This document shows positions 1-9,470 of a stretch of DNA of 64,000 nucleotides, piece by piece. A program made the position numbers and the translations under genes. This DNA comes from an uncultured SAR86 cluster bacterium (GTDB lineage Bacteria; Pseudomonadota; Gammaproteobacteria; Magnimaribacterales; D2472), in the NCBI GenBank assembly GCA_902617045.1, contig CACMVA010000005.1:1-64000 (forward strand). Reading direction: 5' to 3'. The notes below the pieces were generated by a model that was not told the DNA's origin, did not search any database, and saw only the letters and a program-made list of their open reading frames with translations. The first letter of the stretch is position 1, and every line of letters starts with the position of its first letter.

Positions 1-1
1 A

Positions 2-2698
2 TCAGTTTCCTCCAAAGATTTAACAATTGATCTATCTGCTGCGTATAGTCAAAACATAACAGTTGATTATGCGGTAACTGGAACAGCAACAGGCTCCGGT
101 ACTGATTACACTCTAACCAATGGAACCCTCACAATAAGCGCTGGTTCAACGACTGGAACAATTACTATTACTGATATTATTGATGATACGTTGGATGAAG
201 AGAATGAGACGGTTATAGTCACCTTATCAAATCCAAACAATGCAATCTTAGGTAGCGATAACACTCATACTTACACCATTAATGATAACGATAACCTACC
301 TGCAATTGATTTTAATATTACAAGTTCAGAAAGTGATGAGCCTTCATCTTCAATAAGTATCACGGTCGATATTTCTGAGATATCTGGTAGGCAAATTTCT
401 GTAGACTATCAGTTGACGGGTACAGCTACTGGGTCAGGTGTTGACCATGATTTTGAGAATGGTACTTTAACAATAGATCCTGGCGAAAATACTGGCATTA
501 TAATAATCCCTAATATTATTGATGATGATCTGGCAGAAGGAGATGAGACGATCATCATTACGTTGTCTAATCCAACTAATGCAATTATTGGTGATGATAA
601 TATTTATACTCATACAATACTGGCAAATGATGATGATAAAAGACCTATTTTAATAACAACTAGTCCTCAAGATGATACAACAAGGGTTCCAGTAGACAGT
701 GATATCATTTTGACCTTTAACAAGGTTGTGAATTGTGCATCAGGCACGATTAACATTGAATCAGAGGATAATTCTTCTTCTTTTACTGTAAGCCTACCAA
801 ATGATATTGTTTCAGGTTGTGGGACAGATACTATTACAATTAATCTACCAACAGATCTTGAATATGAAACTGAATATTACGTTTTAATCGAGTCGACTGT
901 ATTTGAGGATCTTTTAGGTAATTCTTATAAAGGCATTAGTGATAAGAAAGAGTTTAATTTTAAAACTCCTATTATATTAACTGATCCTACTCTAAAGCAG
1001 CCAGTTATTGATAATGCAAAAGCTATGACGCAAATTGCAACACGATGGGTTGATAAAAATATTGATGTAATTTCTAAAAGAATGCAGACTTCATCTCGAC
1101 AGGGATTAAGGGTCAATTTTAGCAATAATATTATTGATTCAATTAGTACTATTGGAGTGACTGATGTTGATGATAGTTATGTTGAGGAGCCAATAGTTGA
1201 GTTTTGTAGGATTAATTCTAGTGGCTCAAAAACTGATCCATCTTTAAGAGTAAAAGTTCATTTATCTTCAATTTCAACTGAAAATATCGCTGTAAAATTT
1301 AATGTTACTGGATCATCAGAAATAGAAAACTTCTCATATGGGGAAGGGATATTAAATATTGATGCTGGGCTTAAATTTGGCATTATTAATATTGATGATA
1401 TTCCTCAAGACAGATTTGCTTTTATCCAAGGTGATAGAAAGATTATTTTAACTTTAACAGAATCTTCCAATTCACAGCTAGGAAATAATTTGGTCTATAC
1501 CCATACATTAACAGATGATCAAAACACATGGACAGATCCAAATGTAAATTATTTCTGTCTGTCAGATTTTGATAATCCAAGATCTTCAGAATCAAATCTT
1601 GTAAAGTCTCCATCTAATTCTGAATCAGAGGTTAATAACTCTCAAGTCAATAATTTAGATCCACAAAGTAACTTTGTAGATGTAAATCCTGAAGTAAATA
1701 TTATGAATACAACTCCTGAACAGGACCAAGTCGATAATACGCAAAATTTAGAGGAATTTAAATCAACTATTAAAGCATGGGCATCGGACCCTGTGAAAGT
1801 TACAGCTGATGGAGAACTCAATGAGGTTATTGGTGATTGGACGGTATGGATTGATGGTGAATTTGGAGAATTCACCTTGGGCAAGACTAAGCCTAGTCCA
1901 AAAATTCTTGATGAAAGGTCTTTTCACATAGGGACTGATAAGTTAATGAGTGATGATGGTGATTTGTTTGGTTTTGCATTGGGATTAGGTGAAAGTAAGC
2001 CAATAGAAAGAAATCACGATTCAAATGTAGAGTCTAGGAACTATAGTTTTTCAACATATGGAAAATTTGATGATGCAAGTAGTGCTATACAATATATCTT
2101 TGGTATTAGTAAATTAGAGTTCAATACAGATCGATTGGATAAAGAAGAGCTTTTAAAAGGCGAACGAGAGGCGAACCAATTATATGCTTCTCTTGCTTTT
2201 ATTCGCTCTCTTAGCAATGAGTCTAGCAACTGGAACGTTTCACCTTATCTCAGATTTGATGGTTCATATACTGAGTTCGATAGATATAGTGAGATAGGTG
2301 GTGAAACAGCACTAACTTTTGATGAATTAACACTATCTAATACTAAAGCATCAATCGGAACAGATATCAGTTATATTTTTGCAGGATCAAAATATAAAGT
2401 AATGCCGTACATTAACCTAGAATACGGCTTGGATTACTCTAAAACCTCTAGCCAGAATATGTATTACACCGTGGAAGGAGCAAGTAAAAATTATATGTTA
2501 GAGTTGGATGATGGAATGAAAGCTCATAATTGGGAAGTTGACGTAGGATTAATACTAGAAATATTCACCAATATGAACGCAAATATTGGTTGCAGACGGG
2601 AAGGAAGATCAAGCTATCTCTCTGATTCATCAAGTGTTACCAACAACGATCTCTCGTCATCAGATGTTTGTTTCCTTGAACTAATGTGGAATTTTTAA
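2..2698 (+). CDS. Calx-beta repeat surface protein with autotransporter-like barrel (5' partial)
   Basis: The reading frame is open from base 2, so the gene begins before the window; the ORF-track start at 191 is only the first internal ATG. Visible order: the end of one Calx-beta repeat (TGTATGSG, NGTLTI, IIDD, LSNP, DND hallmarks), a second complete repeat, a bacterial Ig-like (Big_5/SwmB type) domain starting near RPILITTSP, a degenerate third Calx-beta unit, a Ser/Asn-rich linker, and a C-terminal stretch of about 270 residues with alternating strands ending in an aromatic residue (MWNF). That end resembles an outer-membrane autotransporter beta-barrel, so the protein is probably surface-exposed or secreted; adhesion or calcium binding is inference. 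The stop overlaps the convergent neighbour by 4 nt (TTAA). Confidence 0.75.
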   Translation, partial: SVSSKDLTIDLSAAYSQNITVDYAVTGTATGSGTDYTLTNGTLTISAGSTTGTITITDIIDDTLDEENETVIVTLSNPNNAILGSDNTHTYTINDNDNLPAIDFNITSSESDEPSSSISITVDISEISGRQISVDYQLTGTATGSGVDHDFENGTLTIDPGENTGIIIIPNIIDDDLAEGDETIIITLSNPTNAIIGDDNIYTHTILANDDDKRPILITTSPQDDTTRVPVDSDIILTFNKVVNCASGTINIESEDNSSSFTVSLPNDIVSGCGTDTITINLPTDLEYETEYYVLIESTVFEDLLGNSYKGISDKKEFNFKTPIILTDPTLKQPVIDNAKAMTQIATRWVDKNIDVISKRMQTSSRQGLRVNFSNNIIDSISTIGVTDVDDSYVEEPIVEFCRINSSGSKTDPSLRVKVHLSSISTENIAVKFNVTGSSEIENFSYGEGILNIDAGLKFGIINIDDIPQDRFAFIQGDRKIILTLTESSNSQLGNNLVYTHTLTDDQNTWTDPNVNYFCLSDFDNPRSSESNLVKSPSNSESEVNNSQVNNLDPQSNFVDVNPEVNIMNTTPEQDQVDNTQNLEEFKSTIKAWASDPVKVTADGELNEVIGDWTVWIDGEFGEFTLGKTKPSPKILDERSFHIGTDKLMSDDGDLFGFALGLGESKPIERNHDSNVESRNYSFSTYGKFDDASSAIQYIFGISKLEFNTDRLDKEELLKGEREANQLYASLAFIRSLSNESSNWNVSPYLRFDGSYTEFDRYSEIGGETALTFDELTLSNTKASIGTDISYIFAGSKYKVMPYINLEYGLDYSKTSSQNMYYTVEGASKNYMLELDDGMKAHNWEVDVGLILEIFTNMNANIGCRREGRSSYLSDSSSVTNNDLSSSDVCFLELMWNF

Positions 2699-4140
2699 TC
2701 TTTAAAATTATCAAATTTTAAGTTTGTATCATCAATTGACATTAATCTAACAGCAAATATATCTTTTATATAATTTTGGTAATTTTTCCAGGGTGCTTTA
2801 TTTCCTTGTTTAGGCATTTGATTTAATCCTCTTTGAAAATAACCTGAAGTAAAATCAATTAGCTTATCGTCACCATATGCACTTTTATCATCCATAGGCA
2901 TGCAGCATTTAACACCCTTTTTATCCATTAAGTTAATTAATCTACATACATATTCACAAGTAAGGTCAGCTCTCAAAGTCCATGAAGCATTTACATATCC
3001 AAATGAAATTGCAAAGTTTGGAACTCCACTTAACATCATACCTTTGTATGTCAGTCTTTCATTTGCAACAACTTTGATGTTGTCAATGGTCACGTTAATA
3101 TCATTTAGTGAATTTAACTCTATACCTGTAGCAGTAATAATAATGTCTGCTTCAATTTTTTTTCCAGAGTCAAGAAGAATGCCATCGGATTGAAATTCAG
3201 AAATTGTATCAGTGACAATAGATGCTTTTTTATTATTTATTGCATTAAATAAATCGCTATCAGGCACTAAGCATATTCTTTGGTCCCATGGTTTATATGA
3301 TGGAGTAAAGTATTGATTAACATTATCAGAACCTATCTCACTCTTGGCTAAATCTAAAATTTTATTCTTAGTTCTTTCAGGAAATTTTTTTGCCATAAAA
3401 AAACTAAAACTTTGAAATAATATATTTTTCCATCTAATTAAAAAATATGTAACTCTTGTTGGAAGAATTTTTTTAAGAAATTTATTTATTGCATCTTTAC
3501 TTGGTCGAGATACAACATATGTTGGCGACCTTTGAATCATTACCACATGATCTGCATTTTCTGCAATTGCAGGAACAATTGTTATTGCAGTAGCGCCGCT
3601 CCCAATAACAGCTATTTTTTTGTTTTTGTAATCAAGTGATTCATCCCAAAATTGAGGATGAATTATTTGGCCTTCAAAATTATCTTGATTTTTAAAGTAG
3701 GGCATATGAGGTTTTGAATAACTGTAATACCCACCACATAAAAACAAGAAATTACATGTCATATTTTTTATCTCTTCATTGAATTTAATCTCTAGCTCCC
3801 ATAAAGATCTTTCTGAATTCCAGTTCGCTGAATCGACTTGATGATTTAATAAAATATCATTTTTTAATTCATACTCATTAACTGTTTCATGAAGATACTC
3901 CATTATTGAGGGACCATCAGCTATGGATTTATCATGTATCCATGGCTTAAACCTAAACCCAAGAGTATGCATATCAGAATCAGATCTAATACCCGGATAT
4001 TTAAAAAGATCCCACGTACCACCAATATTTTTTCTTCCTTCAAGTATTGAAAAGGATTTATTAGGACAGGATTTTTTTAAGTTATAACCAGCAGCTATAC
4101 CTGAAATTCCGGCTCCGACAATAATTACATTTTTATGCAT
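2695..4140 (-). CDS. Flavin-containing monooxygenase, Baeyer-Villiger type
   Basis: 481-aa class B flavoprotein monooxygenase. The N-terminal FAD Rossmann motif is VGAGISGIAAGYNL, the NADPH Rossmann motif is VIGSGATA at about residue 180, and between them lies FEGQIIHPQFW, which fits the Baeyer-Villiger fingerprint FxGxxxHxxxW. The segment FKYPGIRSDSDMHTLGF is typical of the EthA-like branch. Members insert oxygen into ketones or oxidise soft heteroatoms using NADPH and O2; the substrate cannot be read from sequence. Monocistronic, transcribed away from the hydrolase gene at 4191, and its 3' end overlaps the surface-protein gene by 4 nt. Length is normal for the family. Confidence 0.9.
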   Translation of the reverse strand: MHKNVIIVGAGISGIAAGYNLKKSCPNKSFSILEGRKNIGGTWDLFKYPGIRSDSDMHTLGFRFKPWIHDKSIADGPSIMEYLHETVNEYELKNDILLNHQVDSANWNSERSLWELEIKFNEEIKNMTCNFLFLCGGYYSYSKPHMPYFKNQDNFEGQIIHPQFWDESLDYKNKKIAVIGSGATAITIVPAIAENADHVVMIQRSPTYVVSRPSKDAINKFLKKILPTRVTYFLIRWKNILFQSFSFFMAKKFPERTKNKILDLAKSEIGSDNVNQYFTPSYKPWDQRICLVPDSDLFNAINNKKASIVTDTISEFQSDGILLDSGKKIEADIIITATGIELNSLNDINVTIDNIKVVANERLTYKGMMLSGVPNFAISFGYVNASWTLRADLTCEYVCRLINLMDKKGVKCCMPMDDKSAYGDDKLIDFTSGYFQRGLNQMPKQGNKAPWKNYQNYIKDIFAVRLMSIDDTNLKFDNFKD

Positions 4141-4190
4141 TTATTTAATATTAGTAACTTAAAATATCTTCGTTGAGTTAAAATTTATCA

Positions 4191-4970
4191 ATGAAAACTA
4201 TTCTACTATCAATATTGTTATTTTCTAATACTTTATTGTCATTCGATGTAAATGTTAAATCTTTAGACAATAAAACACCCGAAAGGGTTTTATACATAGG
4301 AAACAGCTACTTATATTATAACGATAGCTTGCATAATCATGTAAGGAGAATGTTAGAGGAAAAATATTTAAAAGAAGTTGATACTAATAATTATAAAATG
4401 GTAACAATTAGCGGTTCTAGACTTTCACATCATAATATTGATCACTCTTTAGATTACTCTAAACTTGGAGCTGAAAAATCTTTTGAATTAGTTATTCTTC
4501 AAGGTGGAAGCGGCGAAACAAATTCTCCATTAGAAAGAAAAGTATTTGCTGATAAAGCAAGTGAGATGATTCAAAAAATTCATAAAGCAGGAGCTGAAGC
4601 TGCTTTATATATGATTCATGCTTATGTAGAACCTCATGAAAATAGTAACCCGCAAATGATTAAGGACATAAAAAAAATGTACATTGATGTTGGTAATAAG
4701 AATAATATTTTAGTCATACCTGTTGGAATTGCTTTTGAAAATGCATATTATGCAAATCCAAATATTAAGCTACATAAAGAATATGATGGATCTCATCCAA
4801 GTCTTCTTGGAACATATTTAGCAGCTTGTGTAGTCTATTCTAGTATCACTCAAGAATCGCCCAAGGAAATAAGCTATAACTATTTTGATAATATTAGTGA
4901 CGAGCACAAAAGTTTCTTACAGGAAATTGCACACGAAACTATTGAGAATTTTTATGATATTGAATTATAG
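4191..4970 (+). CDS. SGNH/GDSL-like secreted hydrolase
   Basis: 259 aa with a hydrophobic N-terminus (MKTILLSILLFSNTLLSF) that looks like a signal peptide. The block VLYIGNSYLYYNDSL resembles the GNS/GDS block I of SGNH hydrolases (DUF4886-like), ILQGGSGE could be block III, and DGSHPS near residue 205 supplies the Asp-x-x-His pair of block V. A periplasmic or exported esterase/acylhydrolase is therefore likely; the substrate is unknown. The gene stands alone between two minus-strand genes and its stop overlaps the alternative oxidase stop by 6 nt. Confidence 0.7.
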   Translation: MKTILLSILLFSNTLLSFDVNVKSLDNKTPERVLYIGNSYLYYNDSLHNHVRRMLEEKYLKEVDTNNYKMVTISGSRLSHHNIDHSLDYSKLGAEKSFELVILQGGSGETNSPLERKVFADKASEMIQKIHKAGAEAALYMIHAYVEPHENSNPQMIKDIKKMYIDVGNKNNILVIPVGIAFENAYYANPNIKLHKEYDGSHPSLLGTYLAACVVYSSITQESPKEISYNYFDNISDEHKSFLQEIAHETIENFYDIEL

Positions 4971-5567
4971 TTTGTCTGCGTAATTGTGATTGGTTTCACT
5001 ATGATGCTCCTCATCAGCTCTGACACATCTAATTAAGTCAGAAAGCTTTGAATCTGTACCAAGTTTATAATATTTAATTGCAAGCTCTGGTGCTTGAATA
5101 TTTTCAACCACTCCTGTTTCAACAAGTTCTAAATATTCTGAATAACTTTTCACTGCTTCATCTTCAAAGTATCCAATCATTCGATGTGCAGTTCTTGTAA
5201 AAAAAACATACATGAAAAGGTAGAAGAGACCAAAAATAAACTGGGCTAATAAAACAATGGATCTCTCAAAAAAATTTGGTTTTGCTATTTCAATAAAAAA
5301 CATTAAATGCATTCTTTCATTTTCAGCTTCGGCAAGCATCTCTCTGATTTGTTCACCATAACCTGCTTTCATGGCTCTTAAGCTCTTGAAATGCATCCAA
5401 ACACCAGCAACCATTCCTGGAACACCAGCAACAGTTTCAAGTACAACCGCTCTATGCCCATAACGTTTTGCAAAAAATGTATCAGCAATTGTTCTGAAAA
5501 ACTTTGTCATTGAAAGGGCAAAGGCATCAGATATATTTTCTTTGTTAATTTTATCTAAAATTTGCAT
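4965..5567 (-). CDS. aox: Alternative oxidase (ubiquinol oxidase, di-iron)
   Basis: 200 aa from the chosen ATG at 5567; the ORF-track start at 5618 adds an AT-rich, low-complexity leader and is rejected. All four-helix di-iron ligands are visible: the Glu of LETVAG, ExxH in AENERMH, the Glu of YFEDEAV, and ExxH in ADEEHHSETNH. A hydrophobic stretch (FIFGLFYLFMYVFF) would sit in one leaflet of the inner membrane. Alternative oxidase moves electrons from ubiquinol straight to oxygen without pumping protons, by-passing the cytochrome bc1 and haem-copper oxidases. Monocistronic, divergent from the PhzF-like gene across an 89-bp, extremely AT-rich spacer that must hold its promoter. Confidence 0.92.
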   Translation of the reverse strand: MQILDKINKENISDAFALSMTKFFRTIADTFFAKRYGHRAVVLETVAGVPGMVAGVWMHFKSLRAMKAGYGEQIREMLAEAENERMHLMFFIEIAKPNFFERSIVLLAQFIFGLFYLFMYVFFTRTAHRMIGYFEDEAVKSYSEYLELVETGVVENIQAPELAIKYYKLGTDSKLSDLIRCVRADEEHHSETNHNYADKL

Positions 5568-5656
5568 ATATAAATTATATTTATAATATATTATATATAT
5601 TAATGATACTATATTCAAATGCTCATTAGATTAATTAAATAAGTTAATATTTAAAG

Positions 5657-6439
5657 ATGAAATTAGATATTTATTATGTTGATGCATTTTCACATGAAAC
5701 CTTTGAAGGAAACCCGGCTGCCGTTATATTTTCTAATCTCAATGATGACAATCTTATGCAAAATATTGCAGCTGAAAACAATTTATCTGAGACGGCCTTT
5801 GTTAATGTTACAGAAAATGAAAATATTATTAGATGGTTTTCTCCAACAAAAGAAGTAGATCTTTGTGGGCACGCGACTTTAGCATCAGCTTTTGTATATT
5901 TTAATTATATAAACACTGGAAAAGAAACTATTGAGTTTAAATCAAATGGCGGAATCTTAATTGTCAATAAAAAAGATAATCTTCTTGAATTAGATTTTCC
6001 CAAAGATACATTTACTCAAATAAATAACCGGGACGTAGTAGGTGATGCGGTTGGATTGAAACCAATTGAAACATACAAAGGCCAAATAAATTTAATGGCT
6101 GTTTATGAGAATGAAGAAGATATTTTAAATCTTAAACCTGATTTCAATAAAATTATTAAGCTTGCTGGTCAAGGGCTAATAGTTACTGCTCCAGGCTTAT
6201 ATCATGATTTTGTGTCTCGATATTTTTGTCCAAAATACGGTATAAATGAAGATCCAGTCACAGGATCTGCTCACACTACATTGACACCTTATTGGTCAGA
6301 TAAACTTGCCTCTAAAAAGCTTTTAGCCAAGCAAGTATCCAAAAGAGGAGGTGAGTTGTTCTGTGAAAATAAAGATGATAGAGTTTTAATTGGAGGTAAT
6401 GCTGTTTTATATATGAAGGGCAGTATCAATATTTCCTAG
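5657..6439 (+). CDS. PhzF-family isomerase/epimerase
   Basis: 260 aa with the two-fold PhzF/diaminopimelate-epimerase-like layout. It begins YYVDAFSHETFEGNPAAV, has the catalytic Glu in NLSETAF, then WFSPTKEVDLCGHATLA, and the second-half motif EDPVTGSAH. Members isomerise small acids; only the phenazine pathway member has a defined role, and no other phenazine gene is present, so the substrate here is unknown. Divergent from alternative oxidase, and convergent with the oxidoreductase at 6436 with both stops inside a shared CTAG. Confidence 0.88.
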   Translation: MKLDIYYVDAFSHETFEGNPAAVIFSNLNDDNLMQNIAAENNLSETAFVNVTENENIIRWFSPTKEVDLCGHATLASAFVYFNYINTGKETIEFKSNGGILIVNKKDNLLELDFPKDTFTQINNRDVVGDAVGLKPIETYKGQINLMAVYENEEDILNLKPDFNKIIKLAGQGLIVTAPGLYHDFVSRYFCPKYGINEDPVTGSAHTTLTPYWSDKLASKKLLAKQVSKRGGELFCENKDDRVLIGGNAVLYMKGSINIS

Positions 6440-7449
6440 ATTTCAATAATTTGTTTTCCGAAATTTTTACCAGTTAATACGTCTCTCAATGCTTGAGGAG
6501 CATTCTCAAATCCTTTTGTAATAGTTTCTCTGTACCTCATTTTATCTTCAGACACTAATTTGAGGATTTCTTTTGTAGCCATTTCCCATTCATTCATCCA
6601 TTCTGTTACAACAAAGAATCTATGCTCTGGTTTTGGATTAAGTGATCCAAAGACGTGAAAAGGCGTTTCAACATTCATCATGTCTTTCTCATTATATTGA
6701 GATATAAAGCCACAAATAGGAACCCTCGATCCTTCATTTAATAGTGGTGCAACAGCTTTCGAGACAGGACCACCAACATTTTCAAAATATATATCTATGC
6801 CATTAGAACAAGCTGATTTTAGATCATCTTCTAAATTATTTGTCTTATAATCAATACACTCATCAAACTTTAAAACATCTTTAACATAAGCACATTTTTC
6901 AGGACCTCCGGCAATACCAATTACATTACATCCATATATTTTGCCTAACTGACCAACTACTGTTCCAACTGCTCCGGATGCAGCTGAGACAACTAAAGTT
7001 TCGCCAGATTTAGGTTTTCCGACTCTATTTAGTCCAAAGTATGCGGTTCTTCCAGGCATCCCTAGCGTCCCTAAGAAAGAAGACAATCCAATGTCGGCTT
7101 CAGGAACTTTTAGCAAAGCAGGGTCAGTATCCTTTACTTTAATATATGTTTGCCAGCCTTTATGAGCACAAACTTTATCACCAACGCTAAATAGTTTTGA
7201 TTTACTTTCAATAACAACTCCTGCAGTTTCACCTGTCATAGGATCACCAATCTTTGCTGGTGCAGCATATGATCTTGAATCATTCATTCTTCCCCTCATG
7301 TATGGGTCTATAGACAAGTATTTAACCTCTATCAAAATTTCATTGTTTCTAATGGTAGAGATCATTTCTTCATTCATTTTCCAGCAATCATCTTTTGGCA
7401 TTCCTTCTGGCCTTTTATTTAACAACAATTGCTTATTCATATATTCCAT
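6436..7449 (-). CDS. Zinc-independent MDR-family NADP oxidoreductase (CurA-like)
   Basis: 337 aa of the leukotriene B4 dehydrogenase/CurA branch of medium-chain reductases. Seen: RPEGMPKDDCW near the start, DPYMRGRMND, the nucleotide-binding segment SAASGAVGTVVGQLGK, and the family segment IDIYFENVGG. The zinc ligands of alcohol dehydrogenases are absent, as expected. Members reduce the C=C bond of alpha,beta-unsaturated carbonyls with NADPH, a detoxification role. Located 15 bp downstream of tdk on the same strand, so the two may be co-transcribed. Confidence 0.9.
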   Translation of the reverse strand: MEYMNKQLLLNKRPEGMPKDDCWKMNEEMISTIRNNEILIEVKYLSIDPYMRGRMNDSRSYAAPAKIGDPMTGETAGVVIESKSKLFSVGDKVCAHKGWQTYIKVKDTDPALLKVPEADIGLSSFLGTLGMPGRTAYFGLNRVGKPKSGETLVVSAASGAVGTVVGQLGKIYGCNVIGIAGGPEKCAYVKDVLKFDECIDYKTNNLEDDLKSACSNGIDIYFENVGGPVSKAVAPLLNEGSRVPICGFISQYNEKDMMNVETPFHVFGSLNPKPEHRFFVVTEWMNEWEMATKEILKLVSEDKMRYRETITKGFENAPQALRDVLTGKNFGKQIIEI

Positions 7450-7464
7450 TTTTACTCCAACTTT

Positions 7465-8046
7465 TTAAATTAAATTTGTTAATTTTCTAAAATGCTTTCT
7501 ACATACTGTCTTATAGATATCATTTCCACCTACAAGAACTTTATTACCTTTTAATAAAACATTTCCATTTTCATCAAGCCGAACAACCATGGTTGCTTTT
7601 TTATCACACTCACTACAAATTGTTTTTAATTCTATAAGGTTATCTGCTATCGCAAGCAGAGCAGAACTGCCTTCAAATAGATCTCCTCGAAAATCTGTCC
7701 TTATTCCATAACACATAACAGGAATATTTAATTCATCTGATACCTTGCCTAGACTGTTAACTTGTTTTCTTGATAAAAATTGTGCTTCATCTACAAAAAT
7801 ACAATTAATGTCCTCAGGAGTATTTTTTTTAATTTCAGTAAAAAAATTATAATCTTTGTTGACTACTTTTGCTTTTGCCTCTAATCCAATTCTTGATATG
7901 ATTTTGCTATCTGATATTTCTTTTAATTCTTCTGGAATAAAAAGCATTGTCTTTAGATCGCTTTCTAAATAATTATGATTAGACTGAAGTAGAGCAGTAG
8001 ATTTGCCTGCATTCATTGTTGAATAAAAGAAATGAAGTTTTGCCAT
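7465..8046 (-). CDS. tdk: Thymidine kinase
   Basis: 193 aa from the ATG at 8046, which gives the family start MAKLHFFYSTMNAGKS; the ORF-track extension to 8115 overlaps the divergent Smr gene and is rejected. The P-loop is NAGKST, the Walker-B-like element is CIFVDEAQFL, and the lasso with TK1 zinc ligands is CSEC followed by CRKH near the C-terminus, all retained. The enzyme phosphorylates thymidine to dTMP for nucleoside salvage, useful where free DNA and nucleosides are a nutrient. Probably shares a transcript with the downstream oxidoreductase. Confidence 0.93.
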   Translation of the reverse strand: MAKLHFFYSTMNAGKSTALLQSNHNYLESDLKTMLFIPEELKEISDSKIISRIGLEAKAKVVNKDYNFFTEIKKNTPEDINCIFVDEAQFLSRKQVNSLGKVSDELNIPVMCYGIRTDFRGDLFEGSSALLAIADNLIELKTICSECDKKATMVVRLDENGNVLLKGNKVLVGGNDIYKTVCRKHFRKLTNLI

Positions 8047-8082
8047 ATAATTATTATATAACTTTAATTTGGTTTCTTGTTT

Positions 8083-8316
8083 ATGATTGTATTCAATGAA
8101 AATGGCATTACACATCTAGATTTACATGGAGTAAGACATTCGGATGTCTCAGAGGAAGTAATTGATTTCATCTTTCAGTACCAAAAATTAATCCCATTGA
8201 TAATTATTTGCGGCAATTCAAACAAAATGATTGAATTAGTTGAATCCTCATTAAATTCAAATTCTATAATGTTCTCGATGCCAAGATTTGGTATCATTAG
8301 GGTCGAAAAATTATGA
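8083..8316 (+). CDS. Small stand-alone Smr-domain protein
   Basis: 77 aa from the ATG at 8083 (the track uses a TTG two codons earlier). It carries the Smr signature [11 protein letters not shown] and the later IICGNSNKM, equivalent to the TGxG element of Smr domains. Smr domains are small nucleases or nucleic-acid-binding modules linked to MutS2 and ribosome rescue; here there is no MutS part. Its last four bases overlap the start of the acyl-CoA dehydrogenase gene (ATGA), so translation is probably coupled, although a functional link is not obvious. Confidence 0.65.
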   Translation: MIVFNENGITHLDLHGVRHSDVSEEVIDFIFQYQKLIPLIIICGNSNKMIELVESSLNSNSIMFSMPRFGIIRVEKL

Positions 8317-9470
8317 GCAGCACGGATATACTTCTTTTTGAGAGCCAATTGACAGATGAGGAATTAATAATTCAAAAATCTGCAAATGATTATTGCCAAT
8401 CTAAATTAATGCCTCGAATACTTGAGGCAAATAGAAATGAAGTTTTTGATAAATCTATTTACAAAGAAATGGGTGAGATGGGTTTTTTGGGAGCTCCAAT
8501 AAATGGGTATGGATGTGCAGGTACAAATTATGTTTCTTATGGATTAATTGCCAGAGAAATAGAAAAAGTTGATTCTAGCTTCCGATCTGCTTATAGCGTC
8601 CAGACTTCACTCTCTATGCATGCTATATATGAATTTGGATCTGAGGAACAAAAAGAATTTTATCTCCCAGTTATGGCAAAGGGTGAAAAAATTGGTTGTT
8701 TCGGTCTAACAGAAGCTGATGCGGGCTCTGATCCTGGTTCTATGAAAACAAATGCAAAAGAAAAAGATGGAGGATATATTCTCAATGGCTCAAAAAATTG
8801 GATAACAAATTCACCAATTGCAGATGTATTGGTAGTATGGGCAAAAGATGAGCAAGGTATTTTAAGAGGCTTTATTATAGACAGAGATTCTAAAGGTTTA
8901 TCAACTCCAAAGATTGAAGGTAAATTTGCACTTAGGGCATCAGAAACAGGTCAAATATTTCTTGATGATGTCTTTGTTCCAAAAGATAAAGTATTACCAA
9001 ATGTGCAAAGTTTTAAAGGACCTTTTTCATGTTTAAATATGGCGAGATATGGAATTGCGTGGGGTGCAATAGGAGCTGCTGAATTTTGCTGGAATGCAAG
9101 CTTAGATTACTCATTAGACAGAAAGCAATTTGGCGAACCTTTGGCTGCAAAGCAACTTGTTCAAAAAAAATTAGCTGACATGCAGACTGAAATTACTCTT
9201 GGACTTCAGTCTGTATTGAGATTAGGAAGACTCATTGATGAAAAAAAGATGGAACCTGAAATGATCTCTTTGCTTAAAAGAAATAACTGTCAAAAAGCTT
9301 TAGATATAGCGAGAGTTGCTAGAGATATTCATGGAGGTAATGGAATATCTGACGAATACCATATTATCAGACATTGTATGAATCTCGAGGCTGTAAATAC
9401 ATATGAGGGCACTAGTGATATTCACGGTCTGATATTAGGTAAATACCAGACCGATATAGCTTCTTTTTAA
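8313..9470 (+). CDS. gcdH: Glutaryl-CoA dehydrogenase (acyl-CoA dehydrogenase family)
   Basis: 385 aa acyl-CoA dehydrogenase. FAD-binding motifs [15 protein letters not shown] and [10 protein letters not shown] are present; the C-terminal catalytic segment [18 protein letters not shown] matches glutaryl-CoA dehydrogenases, with the base at the Glu before AVNTYEGT. The enzyme oxidatively decarboxylates glutaryl-CoA to crotonyl-CoA in lysine, tryptophan and aromatic catabolism, passing electrons to ETF. Four-base overlap with the Smr gene upstream; its stop shares TTAA with the peptidase gene on the other strand. Confidence 0.9.
   Translation: MSSTDILLFESQLTDEELIIQKSANDYCQSKLMPRILEANRNEVFDKSIYKEMGEMGFLGAPINGYGCAGTNYVSYGLIAREIEKVDSSFRSAYSVQTSLSMHAIYEFGSEEQKEFYLPVMAKGEKIGCFGLTEADAGSDPGSMKTNAKEKDGGYILNGSKNWITNSPIADVLVVWAKDEQGILRGFIIDRDSKGLSTPKIEGKFALRASETGQIFLDDVFVPKDKVLPNVQSFKGPFSCLNMARYGIAWGAIGAAEFCWNASLDYSLDRKQFGEPLAAKQLVQKKLADMQTEITLGLQSVLRLGRLIDEKKMEPEMISLLKRNNCQKALDIARVARDIHGGNGISDEYHIIRHCMNLEAVNTYEGTSDIHGLILGKYQTDIASF

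Noticed and set aside
5568-5656. AT-rich spacer as a replication origin or DnaA-box region
   Set aside because: No DnaA-box-like TTATNCACA sequences were seen and the flanking genes are not origin genes; it is read as a divergent promoter region.
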